A stretch of DNA of 36,159 nt. Origin: Clostridia bacterium (GTDB lineage: Bacteria; Bacillota; Clostridia; Acetivibrionales; STF1-152). Made by a program: the position numbers and the translations under genes. Below are positions 1-7,017 of the stretch, piece after piece; position 1 is the first letter of the stretch; each line of letters opens with the position of its first letter. The notes under the pieces were generated by a model. That model did no database searches. It was not told where the DNA came from and was given only the letters and a program-made list of their open reading frames with translations. The DNA lies in assembly GCA_028280575.1 (NCBI GenBank), contig JANQLN010000008.1, positions 1 through 36,159 on the forward strand, read 5' to 3'.

Positions 1-1
1 A

Positions 2-853
2 GCTCCCGTAGATATGCTATCTTATATCAGTTTATATAAAAAAAACTGGCAGCAGCACAGCTACGTAAACCTAGACGGTGTGGCCGAACATGCTATGCTG
101 CATGTACTACAAAATAATGAACACCTACATGAAATAGTTCTATGTATCGACCATGATGCTGCAGGTATAGAAGCTACGGGTCGCCTTCAAGAAATACTAA
201 ATGATAAAGGACATAACAACATTTCAGTTTTACAACCTAAATTCAAGGATTGGAATGAAGACTTAAAATCGAAGTATGGGATTACGCCTATCCCGGCACA
301 GGAACACCCCAAAATAGAAGCTTGCCGTGAGCTTTGTACAGAACTTTGTGACTTAGGCGATAACGTAAAATCTGTAAAAAATCCTCATGAGATAATAATA
401 GAACACTTCGAAAAATTTAAATCCCTCACCAGAAATGAAAAAAACATAAATGGCAATGAAGCTCCCGTAATGCTAGAACTGCAAAACATGGCATTCTATG
501 CTATTCTTGCAACTGCAACGCAATACCGCCAAATTGAAAAACCGGTGTCTATAGAGCAGCTAACAGAACAACTTCATAAGAGCTATTATCCCCATAAAGA
601 CAAAAACAGGTGGAAAGTAAAAACTGATAACATTCAACAAGGTATAAATGCTATAAGTAATAAATTGCTCACGGATGGCATTCGTACTTTTGATGACAAG
701 AAAAAGCTAATATCATCTTATAAGAACTTAGTTCTCAATTGCGTAAAAGCACATATTTTCATAGGCCAGCAAATTCAACAAGAACAGTGTTTAAGTCAGA
801 ATAAACAAGCAGCTTGTGAAGAACCTTCACAACCAAAATTAAATCTATCTTAA
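2..853 (+). CDS. Toprim / DUF3991-type ICE protein, 5' truncated by window edge
   Basis: The frame is open to the first bases of the window, so the N-terminus is missing. The visible 283 residues begin with the tail of a toprim-like nucleotidyl domain: a glycine-containing strand (VNLDGVAEHAML) followed by an acidic metal-binding motif CIDHDAAGIEATGRL, as in DUF3991/toprim proteins of Firmicutes conjugative elements. The remainder is a helical, charged C-terminal domain of unknown role. Toprim domains coordinate Mg2+ in primase or topoisomerase-type reactions; a role in element DNA processing is inferred, not shown. It is followed after 11 nt by a small gene with its own AAAGGAG site, so the two are probably co-transcribed. 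Confidence 0.75.
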   Translation, partial: APVDMLSYISLYKKNWQQHSYVNLDGVAEHAMLHVLQNNEHLHEIVLCIDHDAAGIEATGRLQEILNDKGHNNISVLQPKFKDWNEDLKSKYGITPIPAQEHPKIEACRELCTELCDLGDNVKSVKNPHEIIIEHFEKFKSLTRNEKNINGNEAPVMLELQNMAFYAILATATQYRQIEKPVSIEQLTEQLHKSYYPHKDKNRWKVKTDNIQQGINAISNKLLTDGIRTFDDKKKLISSYKNLVLNCVKAHIFIGQQIQQEQCLSQNKQAACEEPSQPKLNLS

Positions 854-864
854 AGGAGAATTAA

Positions 865-1116
865 ATGATGGAAAACAATCGCTTTAAACCTGAATGCAAA
901 CTCATAGGTGAAGACGGTAATATTTTTAATCTCCTAGGTATTGCTTCAAGAACTCTGAAAAAAAATAATCTCAATGAAGAAGCTGGTGAAATGTGGGAGA
1001 GGGTCATGGAGTCTGGTAGCTACAATGAAGCTCTGAACATCATCGGTGAATATGTGACTATTGTAGGAGAAACGACACAAATGGATGATGAAAACTTTCA
1101 AATGAAGATGGAATAA
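865..1116 (+). CDS. Small hypothetical ICE protein
   Basis: An 83-residue acidic protein with no signal peptide or membrane segment. A ribosome binding site (AAAGGAG) sits 6-7 nt before the tandem ATG ATG start, and either ATG could be used. Helical stretches (SRTLKKNNLNEEAGEMWERV) and the position directly after the toprim gene match a small protein often seen at this place in clostridial conjugative elements; I do not know its function. It is followed at once by a hairpin terminator that separates it from the coupling-protein gene. Confidence 0.65.
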   Translation: MMENNRFKPECKLIGEDGNIFNLLGIASRTLKKNNLNEEAGEMWERVMESGSYNEALNIIGEYVTIVGETTQMDDENFQMKME

Positions 1117-1124
1117 AAAATTAG

Positions 1125-1163
1125 AAAAAGCCATGTATGCACATAACAGCACATGGCTTTTTT
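1125..1163 (+). terminator. Intrinsic terminator / attenuator before virD4
   Basis: AAAAAGCCATGT pairs with ACATGGCTTTTTT around a 14-nt loop, followed by a T-run. It lies just after the 83-residue gene and ends 17 nt before the coupling-protein ATG, so it can end the upstream transcript or attenuate entry into virD4. Confidence 0.75.
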
Positions 1164-1180
1164 GTATAAGGAGGTACTCC

Positions 1181-2944
1181 ATGCAAATTGTAATGTTAAT
1201 TATTGCTGCTGCAACTATGTTTGGAGTCATCGGCTTTATTATCTTGCTGGCTAATTATTATACTTTAAACGGTATTAAATCCAAGACAGTGGGTGACGGT
1301 CAACATGGTACCGCAAGGTTTGCAACCAGGAGTGAGATTAAGAAAACATATACTCATATATCTTATGAGCCGGAGTATTGGCGTAAGGGTGAAAATTTAC
1401 CAAATGCACAAGGACTTGTGGTAGGTTGTAAAATAACTCGTGGTTTGGTTACAGCCCTTGTTGATCAGGAAGACGTGCATGCTCTGATGATCGGTGGAAC
1501 TGGCGTCGGGAAAACTGCCTATTTCCTATACCCAAATCTTGAGTATGCCTGTGCATCAGGTATGAGTTTTATAACTACTGATACAAAAGGTGATCTCTAC
1601 AGGAATTACGGTAACATCGCAAAAGAGCATTATGGTTATCATATATCGGTTATAGACTTGAGAAATCCAACCCGTAGTGACGGTAATAATATGCTGCATC
1701 TCGTAAATAAGTATATGGATGAATATCTTAATAATCCCGATAAGCTTTCATTAAAAGCGAGGGCAGAAAAATACGCAAAGATTACTGCTAAAACAATTGT
1801 CAATTCAGGAGGACTGGATGCTGGTTCGTATGGACAAAATGCATTTTTTTACGAAGCGGCTGAAGGGTTAATGACAGCAGTTATTTTATTAATCGCAGAA
1901 TACTGTCCTAAAGAGAAGCGACATATTATATCCGTATTTAAAATGATACAAGACCTGCTTTCCCCCTCTAATGTTAAAGGGAAAAATCAATTCCAGTTGC
2001 TAATTGAAAAGCTTCCTGCAGAACATAAGGCAAAATGGTTTGCAGGTGCAGCACTTAATACTTCAGAACAGGCTATGCAAAGCGTTCTATCCACAGCACT
2101 CTCCAGATTAAACGCATTTTTGGATTCTGAGTTGGAACAAATACTGTGTTTTGATACTGCTATTGATGCAGAAAAATTCTGCAATACCAAGTCTGCCATA
2201 TTTCTGGTAATGCCAGAGGAAGATAGTACAAAATATTTTTTAATCTCTCTTATTGTCCAGCAACTCTACCGGGAAATACTGTCGGTAGCTGACGAGAAAG
2301 GCGGCAAGCTCAAGAATCGTGTTATGATGTACTTGGATGAATTTGGAACCATACCTAAAATTGAAAGTGCGGAAATGATGTTCTCTGCTTCTCGTTCCCG
2401 CCGTGTTTCTATTGTAGCTATCATACAAAGCTTTGCTCAACTTGAAAAAAATTACGGAAAAGAAGGTGCTGCCATCATTATAGACAACTGCCAGGATACA
2501 GTTATTGGTGGATTTGCTCCAAACTCGGAATCAGCGGATGTATTGTCAAAAAACCTTGGAAACAAAACTATCATGTCAGGTTATATTAGTAGGGGAAAGA
2601 ATAACCCATCCCAGTCCCTGCAAATGATCCAGCGTTCTTTAATGACTCCGGATGAGTTAAAGACATTGCCAAAAGGAAACTTTATTCTCACTAAGACCGG
2701 GAACTGTCCTATGAGAACTAAACTTAAACTTTTCCTGGAATGGGGTATCAAGTTTGAAAAGGTTTATGAGATTGAAGAAAAATTTGCACGCAAGGTTGCC
2801 TATGCTGACCGGAGAGAGCTTGAAGAAGAAATCATAAAACGTCATATTGCTTGTGTGGAAGTGGAGGATGAGATTGAAATGAGTTCTAGCCAGGGTGCCA
2901 TTTCCCATGCGGCTTCTGTATCTAAACCTCTGCGTACAGATTAA
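1181..2944 (+). CDS. virD4: VirD4/TraG-type type IV coupling protein
   Basis: A coupling ATPase that docks relaxase-DNA complexes to the conjugative type IV secretion channel at the inner membrane. The 587-residue protein starts at the ATG behind AAGGAGG (1169-1175); an in-frame ATG at 1133 lies inside the upstream terminator and is unlikely. The N-terminus has a hydrophobic segment (residues about 4-26). Walker A is GGTGVGKT at about 105-112, followed by the family signature FITTDTKGDLY. Walker B is VMMYLDEFG near 380. Length and motifs match complete VirD4/TraG proteins of Tn1549-like elements. The downstream gene follows after 11 nt with its own AAGGAGG site, suggesting one transcript. Confidence 0.93.
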   Translation: MQIVMLIIAAATMFGVIGFIILLANYYTLNGIKSKTVGDGQHGTARFATRSEIKKTYTHISYEPEYWRKGENLPNAQGLVVGCKITRGLVTALVDQEDVHALMIGGTGVGKTAYFLYPNLEYACASGMSFITTDTKGDLYRNYGNIAKEHYGYHISVIDLRNPTRSDGNNMLHLVNKYMDEYLNNPDKLSLKARAEKYAKITAKTIVNSGGLDAGSYGQNAFFYEAAEGLMTAVILLIAEYCPKEKRHIISVFKMIQDLLSPSNVKGKNQFQLLIEKLPAEHKAKWFAGAALNTSEQAMQSVLSTALSRLNAFLDSELEQILCFDTAIDAEKFCNTKSAIFLVMPEEDSTKYFLISLIVQQLYREILSVADEKGGKLKNRVMMYLDEFGTIPKIESAEMMFSASRSRRVSIVAIIQSFAQLEKNYGKEGAAIIIDNCQDTVIGGFAPNSESADVLSKNLGNKTIMSGYISRGKNNPSQSLQMIQRSLMTPDELKTLPKGNFILTKTGNCPMRTKLKLFLEWGIKFEKVYEIEEKFARKVAYADRRELEEEIIKRHIACVEVEDEIEMSSSQGAISHAASVSKPLRTD

Positions 2945-2955
2945 GGAGGAATGAA

Positions 2956-3213
2956 ATGGGGTATTTTTCAACACTTTATAAATCAGAGCTTCCACATCGA
3001 GCTGTTGCTGTTTATATGTACTTGTATGATCGTGCTGATAAAGACGGGAAATGTTATCCTTCAATTGGTACCATTGCTAAGGAGCTTAAACTCTCCCGAA
3101 GTACGGTTAAACGAGCCATCACAGACCTTGAAACAATGGGAAATATTCGTAAGGAAAAGAGATATCGTGAAAATGGAGGTAAAAGCAGCAACATGTATTA
3201 TGTGAAGCTCTAA
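2956..3213 (+). CDS. Helix-turn-helix protein (HTH_36 type), C-terminal tail lost to in-frame stop
   Basis: An 85-residue protein starting at ATG behind TTAAGGAGG. It carries a winged helix-turn-helix (YPSIGTIAKELKLSRSTVKRAITDLETMG, about 35-63) as in replication-initiator-like or ICE regulatory proteins that follow virD4. After the TAA at 3211-3213 the same frame stays open for 41 more codons and reads like protein (NYSTVHSELCSELPTLRYN). Relatives often end in such repeated V-H/N-x-E-L motifs, so the gene is probably a truncated or readthrough allele. The DNA-binding domain itself is intact. Its target and role are unknown. Confidence 0.75.
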   Translation: MGYFSTLYKSELPHRAVAVYMYLYDRADKDGKCYPSIGTIAKELKLSRSTVKRAITDLETMGNIRKEKRYRENGGKSSNMYYVKL

Positions 3214-3339
3214 AAAATTCTTAGCTACATACCAAGGGGGAAGTCTGTCTTTTTTCTGAACTATAGTACAGTTCACAGTGAACTATGTAGTGAACTACCC
3301 ACTCTAAGATATAACCTAACAACAGAGAAGAAACAATAG
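3214..3339 (+). pseudogene. In-frame C-terminal remnant of the HTH gene
   Basis: The frame of the HTH gene continues from the TAA at 3211 to the TAG at 3337-3339 without another stop. It encodes short repeats around the motif N/H-S/Y-E-L, a tail style known in this HTH family. At DNA level these repeats appear as three TGAACTA copies (3257, 3279, 3291) and the palindrome AGTTCACAGTGAACT (3270-3284). I read them as codon repeats rather than iterons. Confidence 0.5.
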
Positions 3340-3469
3340 AAAATTGTAAAATATCTGAATTTTTTTAGGAAAATTATTAAAAAAAAGGTTTTTTAGTAAG
3401 TTTATCGAATTAAAACAATATAGAAATAACCATAAAATAACAGATTGTAACAATAATTAAATAAATAGC

Positions 3470-3570
3470 ACTAAGGGCAAACCTGTCAAAAGACAGGGAT
3501 GCTAAGTTATAGGGTCTAAGGTGTTTATAAGCACTAGCCTGAATACTGACAATTATTTACCTGCCCTTCT
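3470..3570 (+). ncRNA. Cyclic-di-GMP-I (GEMM)-like riboswitch, orphan
   Basis: The segment has the order of conserved GEMM-I blocks: AGGGCAAACC (3474-3483), a hairpin CCTGTC-AAAA-GACAGG (3482-3497) in the place of the tetraloop stem, GGGATGCTAAG in place of GGGACGCAAAG, and AGGGTCTAAG (3521-3530) leading into a second hairpin GTGTT-TATA-AGCAC. An outer helix AAGGGCA (3473-3479) with TGCCCTT (3562-3568) closes it. The 3' consensus block (GCCAGGTTGCC-like) is poorly kept. The family assignment is by eye; ligand binding may be lost or changed. No coding gene follows closely. Confidence 0.5.
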
Positions 3571-3588
3571 AACGGAAGTTTTTTTTAT
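3566..3588 (+). terminator. Terminator overlapping riboswitch closing stem
   Basis: A short stem CTTCT-AAC-GGAAG is followed by a run of eight T. Its 5' arm (3566-3570) overlaps the 3' arm of the riboswitch closing helix (3562-3568), so helix formation and termination exclude each other. The stem is weak (five pairs, one wobble). Confidence 0.45.
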
Positions 3589-4240
3589 TTTTTGAACAAA
3601 TGACTTTAGTGAAAAAGACAATTTGAACAAAGTCATATTTCGACAAAAATAAAATTTGTTATATATAACGTCATTATTATGACTTTTTTAAGGTGAGGGA
3701 TGTGTTTAATAAATGAAAAAGATTTAAAATAGCACAGATATATGCCAGGGTTGGCTTCTCAGAACCAGATTGCTTTCCAACTTTATGGAGAGGTTACCCT
3801 TTAAAATCAAATATTTTTCTCATAGGCAAAAAAGCCGCAATTTGTTTCGTACAAATTGCGGCTTTTCTATTGACAATAACTGACTATTTCCGACTTCTAG
3901 CTTGTCAAAAACAACTTTATTTTGCTAAAAAAAAACAAATCCTGCTTTTACAGTTTAATAAGAAAAAAAAACTTTATTTTTATAAATCTTTATATGGAAA
4001 AATTTTCATATACCAACAGATAAAAATCTCGGAATTTTATGCCCATAAAAAAGACGATCTTTTATTACAAAAAGCTTTGAATGAGTTCGGTCATAGTAAT
4101 GTCATTACGTCTCTCTTTTTGAATGCAGAAATGGACAAGCTCAGTTTTATTAGTTTGTTTAGGTATTCAATTGGATGTCGTTCCCCTCCCTTGTTCTTCA
4201 TTTTTCGGATTTAAAAAACCTTGAAATGGAGGACAAGTCA
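3589..4240 (+). other. Non-coding / degenerate gap before the sigma-like gene
   Basis: Apart from the terminator at 3830-3866 I see no supported gene in this AT-rich stretch. An open frame at 3870-4214 is lysine-, phenylalanine- and tyrosine-rich, lacks a ribosome binding site, begins inside the terminator tail and has no recognisable motif, so I do not call it. Confidence 0.5.
3830..3866 (+). terminator. Strong 16-bp hairpin terminator (bidirectional)
   Basis: AAAAGCCGCAATTTGT and ACAAATTGCGGCTTTT are perfect complements around the loop TTCGT, with an A-run on one side and a T-rich tail on the other. It can stop transcription from either direction. Confidence 0.85.
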
Positions 4241-4657
4241 ATGGAAAAAAATAAAGGGAAATACACATTAATTGTTGGTAAAAAACGAATTGAAGTAAGT
4301 AAAGAAATTTATAAAGCTTACTACAAATGCAGAAATAGGGAAAGGTATCTTGATAAACTGGCAAAAGAAAAAAATATATCCTTTGAGGCATGCAGTGAAA
4401 AAGGAATACAGCTAGAGTATTTGCTTGCATCTATGCAGGAATCATTAGAGGACAGTATCATTATGAAAGAAACGACTATCAAAATGCTCCAAAGTCTTAA
4501 GCAATTGGATGAAAATGAAAAATGGCTTGTAGATGCTTTGTACTACAGAGGTAAAAGTGAGTACCAAGTAGCTTCTCAACTTGGAATTAGCCGCCAAGGA
4601 GTTCATAAACGTATAATAAAAATACTCGCCAAGTTAAAAAATCTTATGGAAATATAA
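4241..4657 (+). CDS. Sigma-70-like (region 4) ICE regulator
   Basis: A 138-residue protein starting at the ATG behind ATGGAGGACAAGTCA; an in-frame ATG at 4175 has no ribosome binding site. The N-terminus (KYTLIVGKKRIEVSKEIYKAYYK) is typical of the sigma-like regulators of clostridial conjugative transposons. The C-terminus has a sigma region 4-like helix-turn-helix (SEYQVASQLGISRQGVHKRIIKILAKLKNLM, about 106-136). It probably controls transcription of element genes. The last 66 nt and the terminator are duplicated at 6880-7001. Confidence 0.82.
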   Translation: MEKNKGKYTLIVGKKRIEVSKEIYKAYYKCRNRERYLDKLAKEKNISFEACSEKGIQLEYLLASMQESLEDSIIMKETTIKMLQSLKQLDENEKWLVDALYYRGKSEYQVASQLGISRQGVHKRIIKILAKLKNLMEI

Positions 4658-4768
4658 AAATTTTGCTTGCTACCCCCTCATTTTTTCTTTATAGAAGTGA
4701 GGGGGGTTTTTTATTCTCATTTTTTTTGAAATACGTTCATAGTCGAGGTTGAGTCCCAGAATACAGCC
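4592..4768 (+). repeat. Direct repeat copy A: sigma-gene tail, terminator and downstream tag
   Basis: From 4592 the sequence matches 6880 onward with few differences through the stop codon and terminator. The repeat is then interrupted: the 22-nt tag at 4738-4759 (central part TAGTCGAGGTTGAGTCCCAG) recurs at 7245-7266. In copy A the terminator and tag are about 25 nt apart; in copy B they are about 240 nt apart. Copy A therefore looks like a deletion derivative. Confidence 0.85.
4673..4712 (+). terminator. Terminator of the sigma-like gene
   Basis: CCCCCTCA pairs with TGAGGGGG and is followed by a T-run, starting 16 nt after the stop codon. The loop also contains a TTCT/AGAA extension. Confidence 0.9.
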
Positions 4769-4946
4769 TATCCTATCTCGCTTGATGAAATAGAAGAAAA
4801 AATTTAAAAGAAATGCAATCAAAAATTTGAAGATAAATTGGATTCTTATGTTAACTAAAAAAGAAAAAGGAAAGAGATGAGTCTGATTGAACAATGATGG
4901 AATGAGAGGACATCAGGTATATGTAGATGAATATATAATAAAAGGT

Positions 4947-4977
4947 TTGACTTTTTAACGTCAAAACGTGATATAAT
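4947..4977 (+). promoter_or_regulatory. Promoter with overlapping inverted repeat
   Basis: TTGACT (4947-4952) and TATAAT (4972-4977) are separated by 19 nt, slightly long for a housekeeping promoter. The inverted repeat TTGAC-N8-GTCAA covers the -35 box and could be an operator. It is the likely promoter of the structured leader and the 106-residue gene. Confidence 0.55.
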
Positions 4978-4989
4978 TAAAGTAAATTA

Positions 4990-5130
4990 TATAGGAAAAT
5001 GTAATAATCTGACTAGACTAATCAAACTAGGCAAACAAGGAAATGTCATTAGGCTGTAGACCGCAACCTTCGGTACTCCAGGGAGTTCAATCGAATTTCT
5101 CTGGTAGGCATATAAAACTTTAAAGGAGGA
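4990..5130 (+). ncRNA. Candidate structured 5' leader of unknown class
   Basis: Between the promoter and the ribosome binding site lies about 140 nt, richer in G+C than its surroundings, with local helices: ACCG-CAACCTT-CGGT (about 5069-5083), and CCAGGGA with TCTCTGG enclosing a TTC/GAA extension (about 5087-5115). A block GCAACC...GGTAC...CCAGGG faintly recalls SAM-I/IV-type junctions, but I cannot assign a family. A cis-regulatory role over the downstream gene is inferred from position. Confidence 0.35.
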
Positions 5131-5135
5131 AAAAA

Positions 5136-5456
5136 ATGCAAGCAAAGATAATTAATACTGATCTAAACATTGACAAAATTAAACAAGAACTAGACAAAAA
5201 AACAGTTAACCTTTCTTTTGATGTTAACTATGAATACGAAGGATACAATGGGATTAGGATAGTCACAATTATGAAATATAATCAAAATAAAATCGGTGAG
5301 CCTTATTATATATACTCTATCTTTCCAGAAAAACCTGAAGTAAGAACCATAACCTATCCTACAACAAAAAGCAATATTTTTGCTCAATTTCCAAGCGGAA
5401 CGTTTCTAAGCAAGGAAGAAACACTCGAGTTTCTTAGAAACAATTATATAATATAA
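5136..5456 (+). CDS. Hypothetical 106-residue protein
   Basis: A complete small gene with a strong AAAGGAGG site 7 nt before ATG and its own terminator. The protein is soluble, with an N-terminal charged helix (INTDLNIDKIKQELDKK) and a beta-rich centre (VNLSFDVNYEYEGYNGIRIVTIMKYNQ). No family is recognised. It is a monocistronic unit with a promoter bearing an inverted repeat and a long structured leader, placed between two copies of the sigma-gene tail, so it is probably cargo of the mobile element. Confidence 0.65.
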   Translation: MQAKIINTDLNIDKIKQELDKKTVNLSFDVNYEYEGYNGIRIVTIMKYNQNKIGEPYYIYSIFPEKPEVRTITYPTTKSNIFAQFPSGTFLSKEETLEFLRNNYII

Positions 5457-5486
5457 AAACACCTTCAAAAATGAAGGTGTTTTTAT
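5456..5486 (+). terminator. Terminator of the 106-residue gene
   Basis: AAAACACCTTCA pairs with TGAAGGTGTTTT around a four-A loop, starting at the stop codon. Both flanks suit bidirectional termination. The following 150 nt up to the SLOG gene show nothing recognisable. Confidence 0.9.
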
Positions 5487-5634
5487 ATTAATTGTAATCC
5501 CTCATAGGTAGACTAATCCTAGCCAAATTTATACTATAGCAAATTGCAACTAAAATGTAATCTTTTCTTAATAATTTATGGTTATTGATTTTTAGATTAT
5601 TACCGGTAGCTTTAATTCCATCTAAAGCATATTC

Positions 5635-6192
5635 TTATCTATATATATTTTTATACTTGATAGTAATAGGATTAACTTTTGCTGCATCAGGATATATGTA
5701 GATAATTTCTCTGCCTTTTTTTCTAGCGTATGCGATAAGCTGTGTGGCAGGCTCTATGTGTGGTATAGCTTCGCTGTCATAGATTGCGATCAGGATGTCG
5801 GCATGATTAACAAGGTACTTACCACATCGCTTATGACAGCCCTTGGAATAATGGGTGCCGATCATTATAATGCCGCAACTTTTTTCATGGATATAAAAAT
5901 AACGTTCTCGCAATTCTGGAGTCCATTTTTTCGCATGATCCTCATAAGGCAGCACACAAAAAAGCCGCAACTGCTTATGCTGTTGCATGAGTTGAAGAAC
6001 CAGTTCAGCTCCCCACATGGAAGCTCCTACCTCACAATCGGTATAAAAGTCCGTAACCCCTTCTTCATAAAGAGAGAGAATTTGAAGGTGTAAGGCATTT
6101 TTGATACGGATACACATTTCATCATCTTCATCATAGCCGAATGGGAACCGCAAAGGGTGGTGCCCCACAAACGCACAAGATAGATTATTCAT
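5635..6192 (-). CDS. SLOG family protein (DUF1273/YpsA-like)
   Basis: A 185-residue protein with a Rossmann-like SLOG fold of the DUF1273 type: N-terminal CAFVGHHPLRFPFGYDEDDE, then TDFYTDCEVGASMWGAELVLQL (about 45-68), a central KKWTPELRERYFYI, and YLVNHADILIAIYDS near the C-terminus. SLOG proteins bind nucleotides or related ligands. In conjugative elements they recur next to XRE regulators, but their substrate is not established. The usual GVDMW motif reads GASMW here. The start is supported by a GGAGG site in the divergent region shared with the XRE gene. Confidence 0.82.
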   Translation of the reverse strand: MNNLSCAFVGHHPLRFPFGYDEDDEMCIRIKNALHLQILSLYEEGVTDFYTDCEVGASMWGAELVLQLMQQHKQLRLFCVLPYEDHAKKWTPELRERYFYIHEKSCGIIMIGTHYSKGCHKRCGKYLVNHADILIAIYDSEAIPHIEPATQLIAYARKKGREIIYIYPDAAKVNPITIKYKNIYR

Positions 6193-6305
6193 ATTTTTAG
6201 CCTCCTAATTTAACTGTGCAGTCAAAGTGTGCATATAGGTTATTATATTATAAGCGAACTCTGAGTACAATACAAGCATTAAGTTAAACTGAGGACGGTG
6301 AATTA
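6193..6305. promoter_or_regulatory. Divergent control region between SLOG and XRE genes
   Basis: 113 nt separate two divergently read genes. The stretch is AT-rich with TATTATATTATAAG (about 6241-6253) suited to a -10 box for the XRE gene. The XRE protein could bind here to control both genes; no convincing operator repeat was found. Confidence 0.4.
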
Positions 6306-6656
6306 ATGGAATTGAATTATAAGGCAATAGGCACACGTATAAAAAATGTGCGATCGAAAATAGGTATAAATCAGGAACGTCTAGCGGAACTGGCCGGACT
6401 GTCTGTAACACACACCAGCCACATTGAAACCGGCAACACCAAGGTGAGTCTTCCGGCACTGGTGAAGATTGCAAATGCCCTGTGTGTGTCGTTGGACGAG
6501 CTTGTGTGTGACAGTTTATTAAAGTCCCGTGCTGTTTTTGAGGATGAGCTTTCAGAAATTCTAAACGATTGCATGGAACATGAAATCAGGATAATCGTGG
6601 ATATGGCAAAAGCATTGAAGTTAAGTATGAGGGAAAGACTGAGAGGAAGGATATAG
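6306..6656 (+). CDS. XRE-family transcriptional regulator
   Basis: A 116-residue protein with a classic N-terminal Cro/C1 helix-turn-helix: IGTRIKNVRSKIGINQERLAELAGLSVTHTSHIETGNTKVSLPALVKIANAL (about 7-60), followed by a helical C-terminal part that may dimerise. It begins at ATG after a GAGGACGGTG-type ribosome binding site. Divergence from the SLOG gene suggests local autoregulation. It resembles regulators carried by Tn1549-like elements; the target is inferred only from position. Confidence 0.85.
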   Translation: MELNYKAIGTRIKNVRSKIGINQERLAELAGLSVTHTSHIETGNTKVSLPALVKIANALCVSLDELVCDSLLKSRAVFEDELSEILNDCMEHEIRIIVDMAKALKLSMRERLRGRI

Positions 6657-6879
6657 AAATACCTATTTTTTACTACTTTAGTTTCTTCATAATTTTAAAA
6701 ATTTTGCTTGTTTTGTTTTATATGTAAAAAAACAAAAATAGAAGATACAATCGCAAACTTTAACATTGAATTCTTGTTCATTGTATAAACAAATTATTCC
6801 TATAACAAGTTTTAGTACTTTCCAAAAAACAACTATAAATTAAATTATATCAAAGTTGTTTGAATAAAGTGAATTCAAC

Positions 6880-6945
6880 CGTCAAGGAATTCATAAAAGT
6901 ATAATAAAAATACTTGCCAAGTTAAAAAATCTTATGGAAATATAA
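6880..6945 (+). pseudogene. Second copy of sigma-gene tail (fragment)
   Basis: 22 codons, including the stop, match the last codons of the sigma-like gene at 4592-4657 with five base differences. Nothing upstream continues the gene, so this is a 5'-truncated remnant. It shows that two related element ends once lay here, or that a local duplication occurred. Confidence 0.85.
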
Positions 6946-6960
6946 AAATTTTGGTTGCTA

Positions 6961-7001
6961 CCCCCTCATTTTTTTCCCTATAGAAGTGAGGGGGTTTTTT
7001 T
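6961..7001 (+). terminator. Terminator of the truncated sigma copy
   Basis: CCCCCTCA pairs with TGAGGGGG, followed by seven T. It is the counterpart of the terminator at 4673-4712. The 220 nt upstream of this copy (6657-6879) are AT-rich and show no gene. Confidence 0.88.
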
Positions 7002-7017
7002 ATTCCCCATTGTTCTT

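Noticed and set aside
3257-3297. Three TGAACTA repeats and the palindrome AGTTCACAGTGAACT looked like plasmid-type iterons beside a replication-initiator-like HTH gene.
   Set aside because: They fall in the same open frame as the HTH gene and encode repeated S/Y-E-L motifs, a known tail style in that family, so codon repeats explain them better.
3870-4214. A 114-codon frame on the plus strand.
   Set aside because: It starts in the tail of a strong terminator, has no ribosome binding site, and its composition (K, F, Y, L runs) reflects AT-rich DNA.
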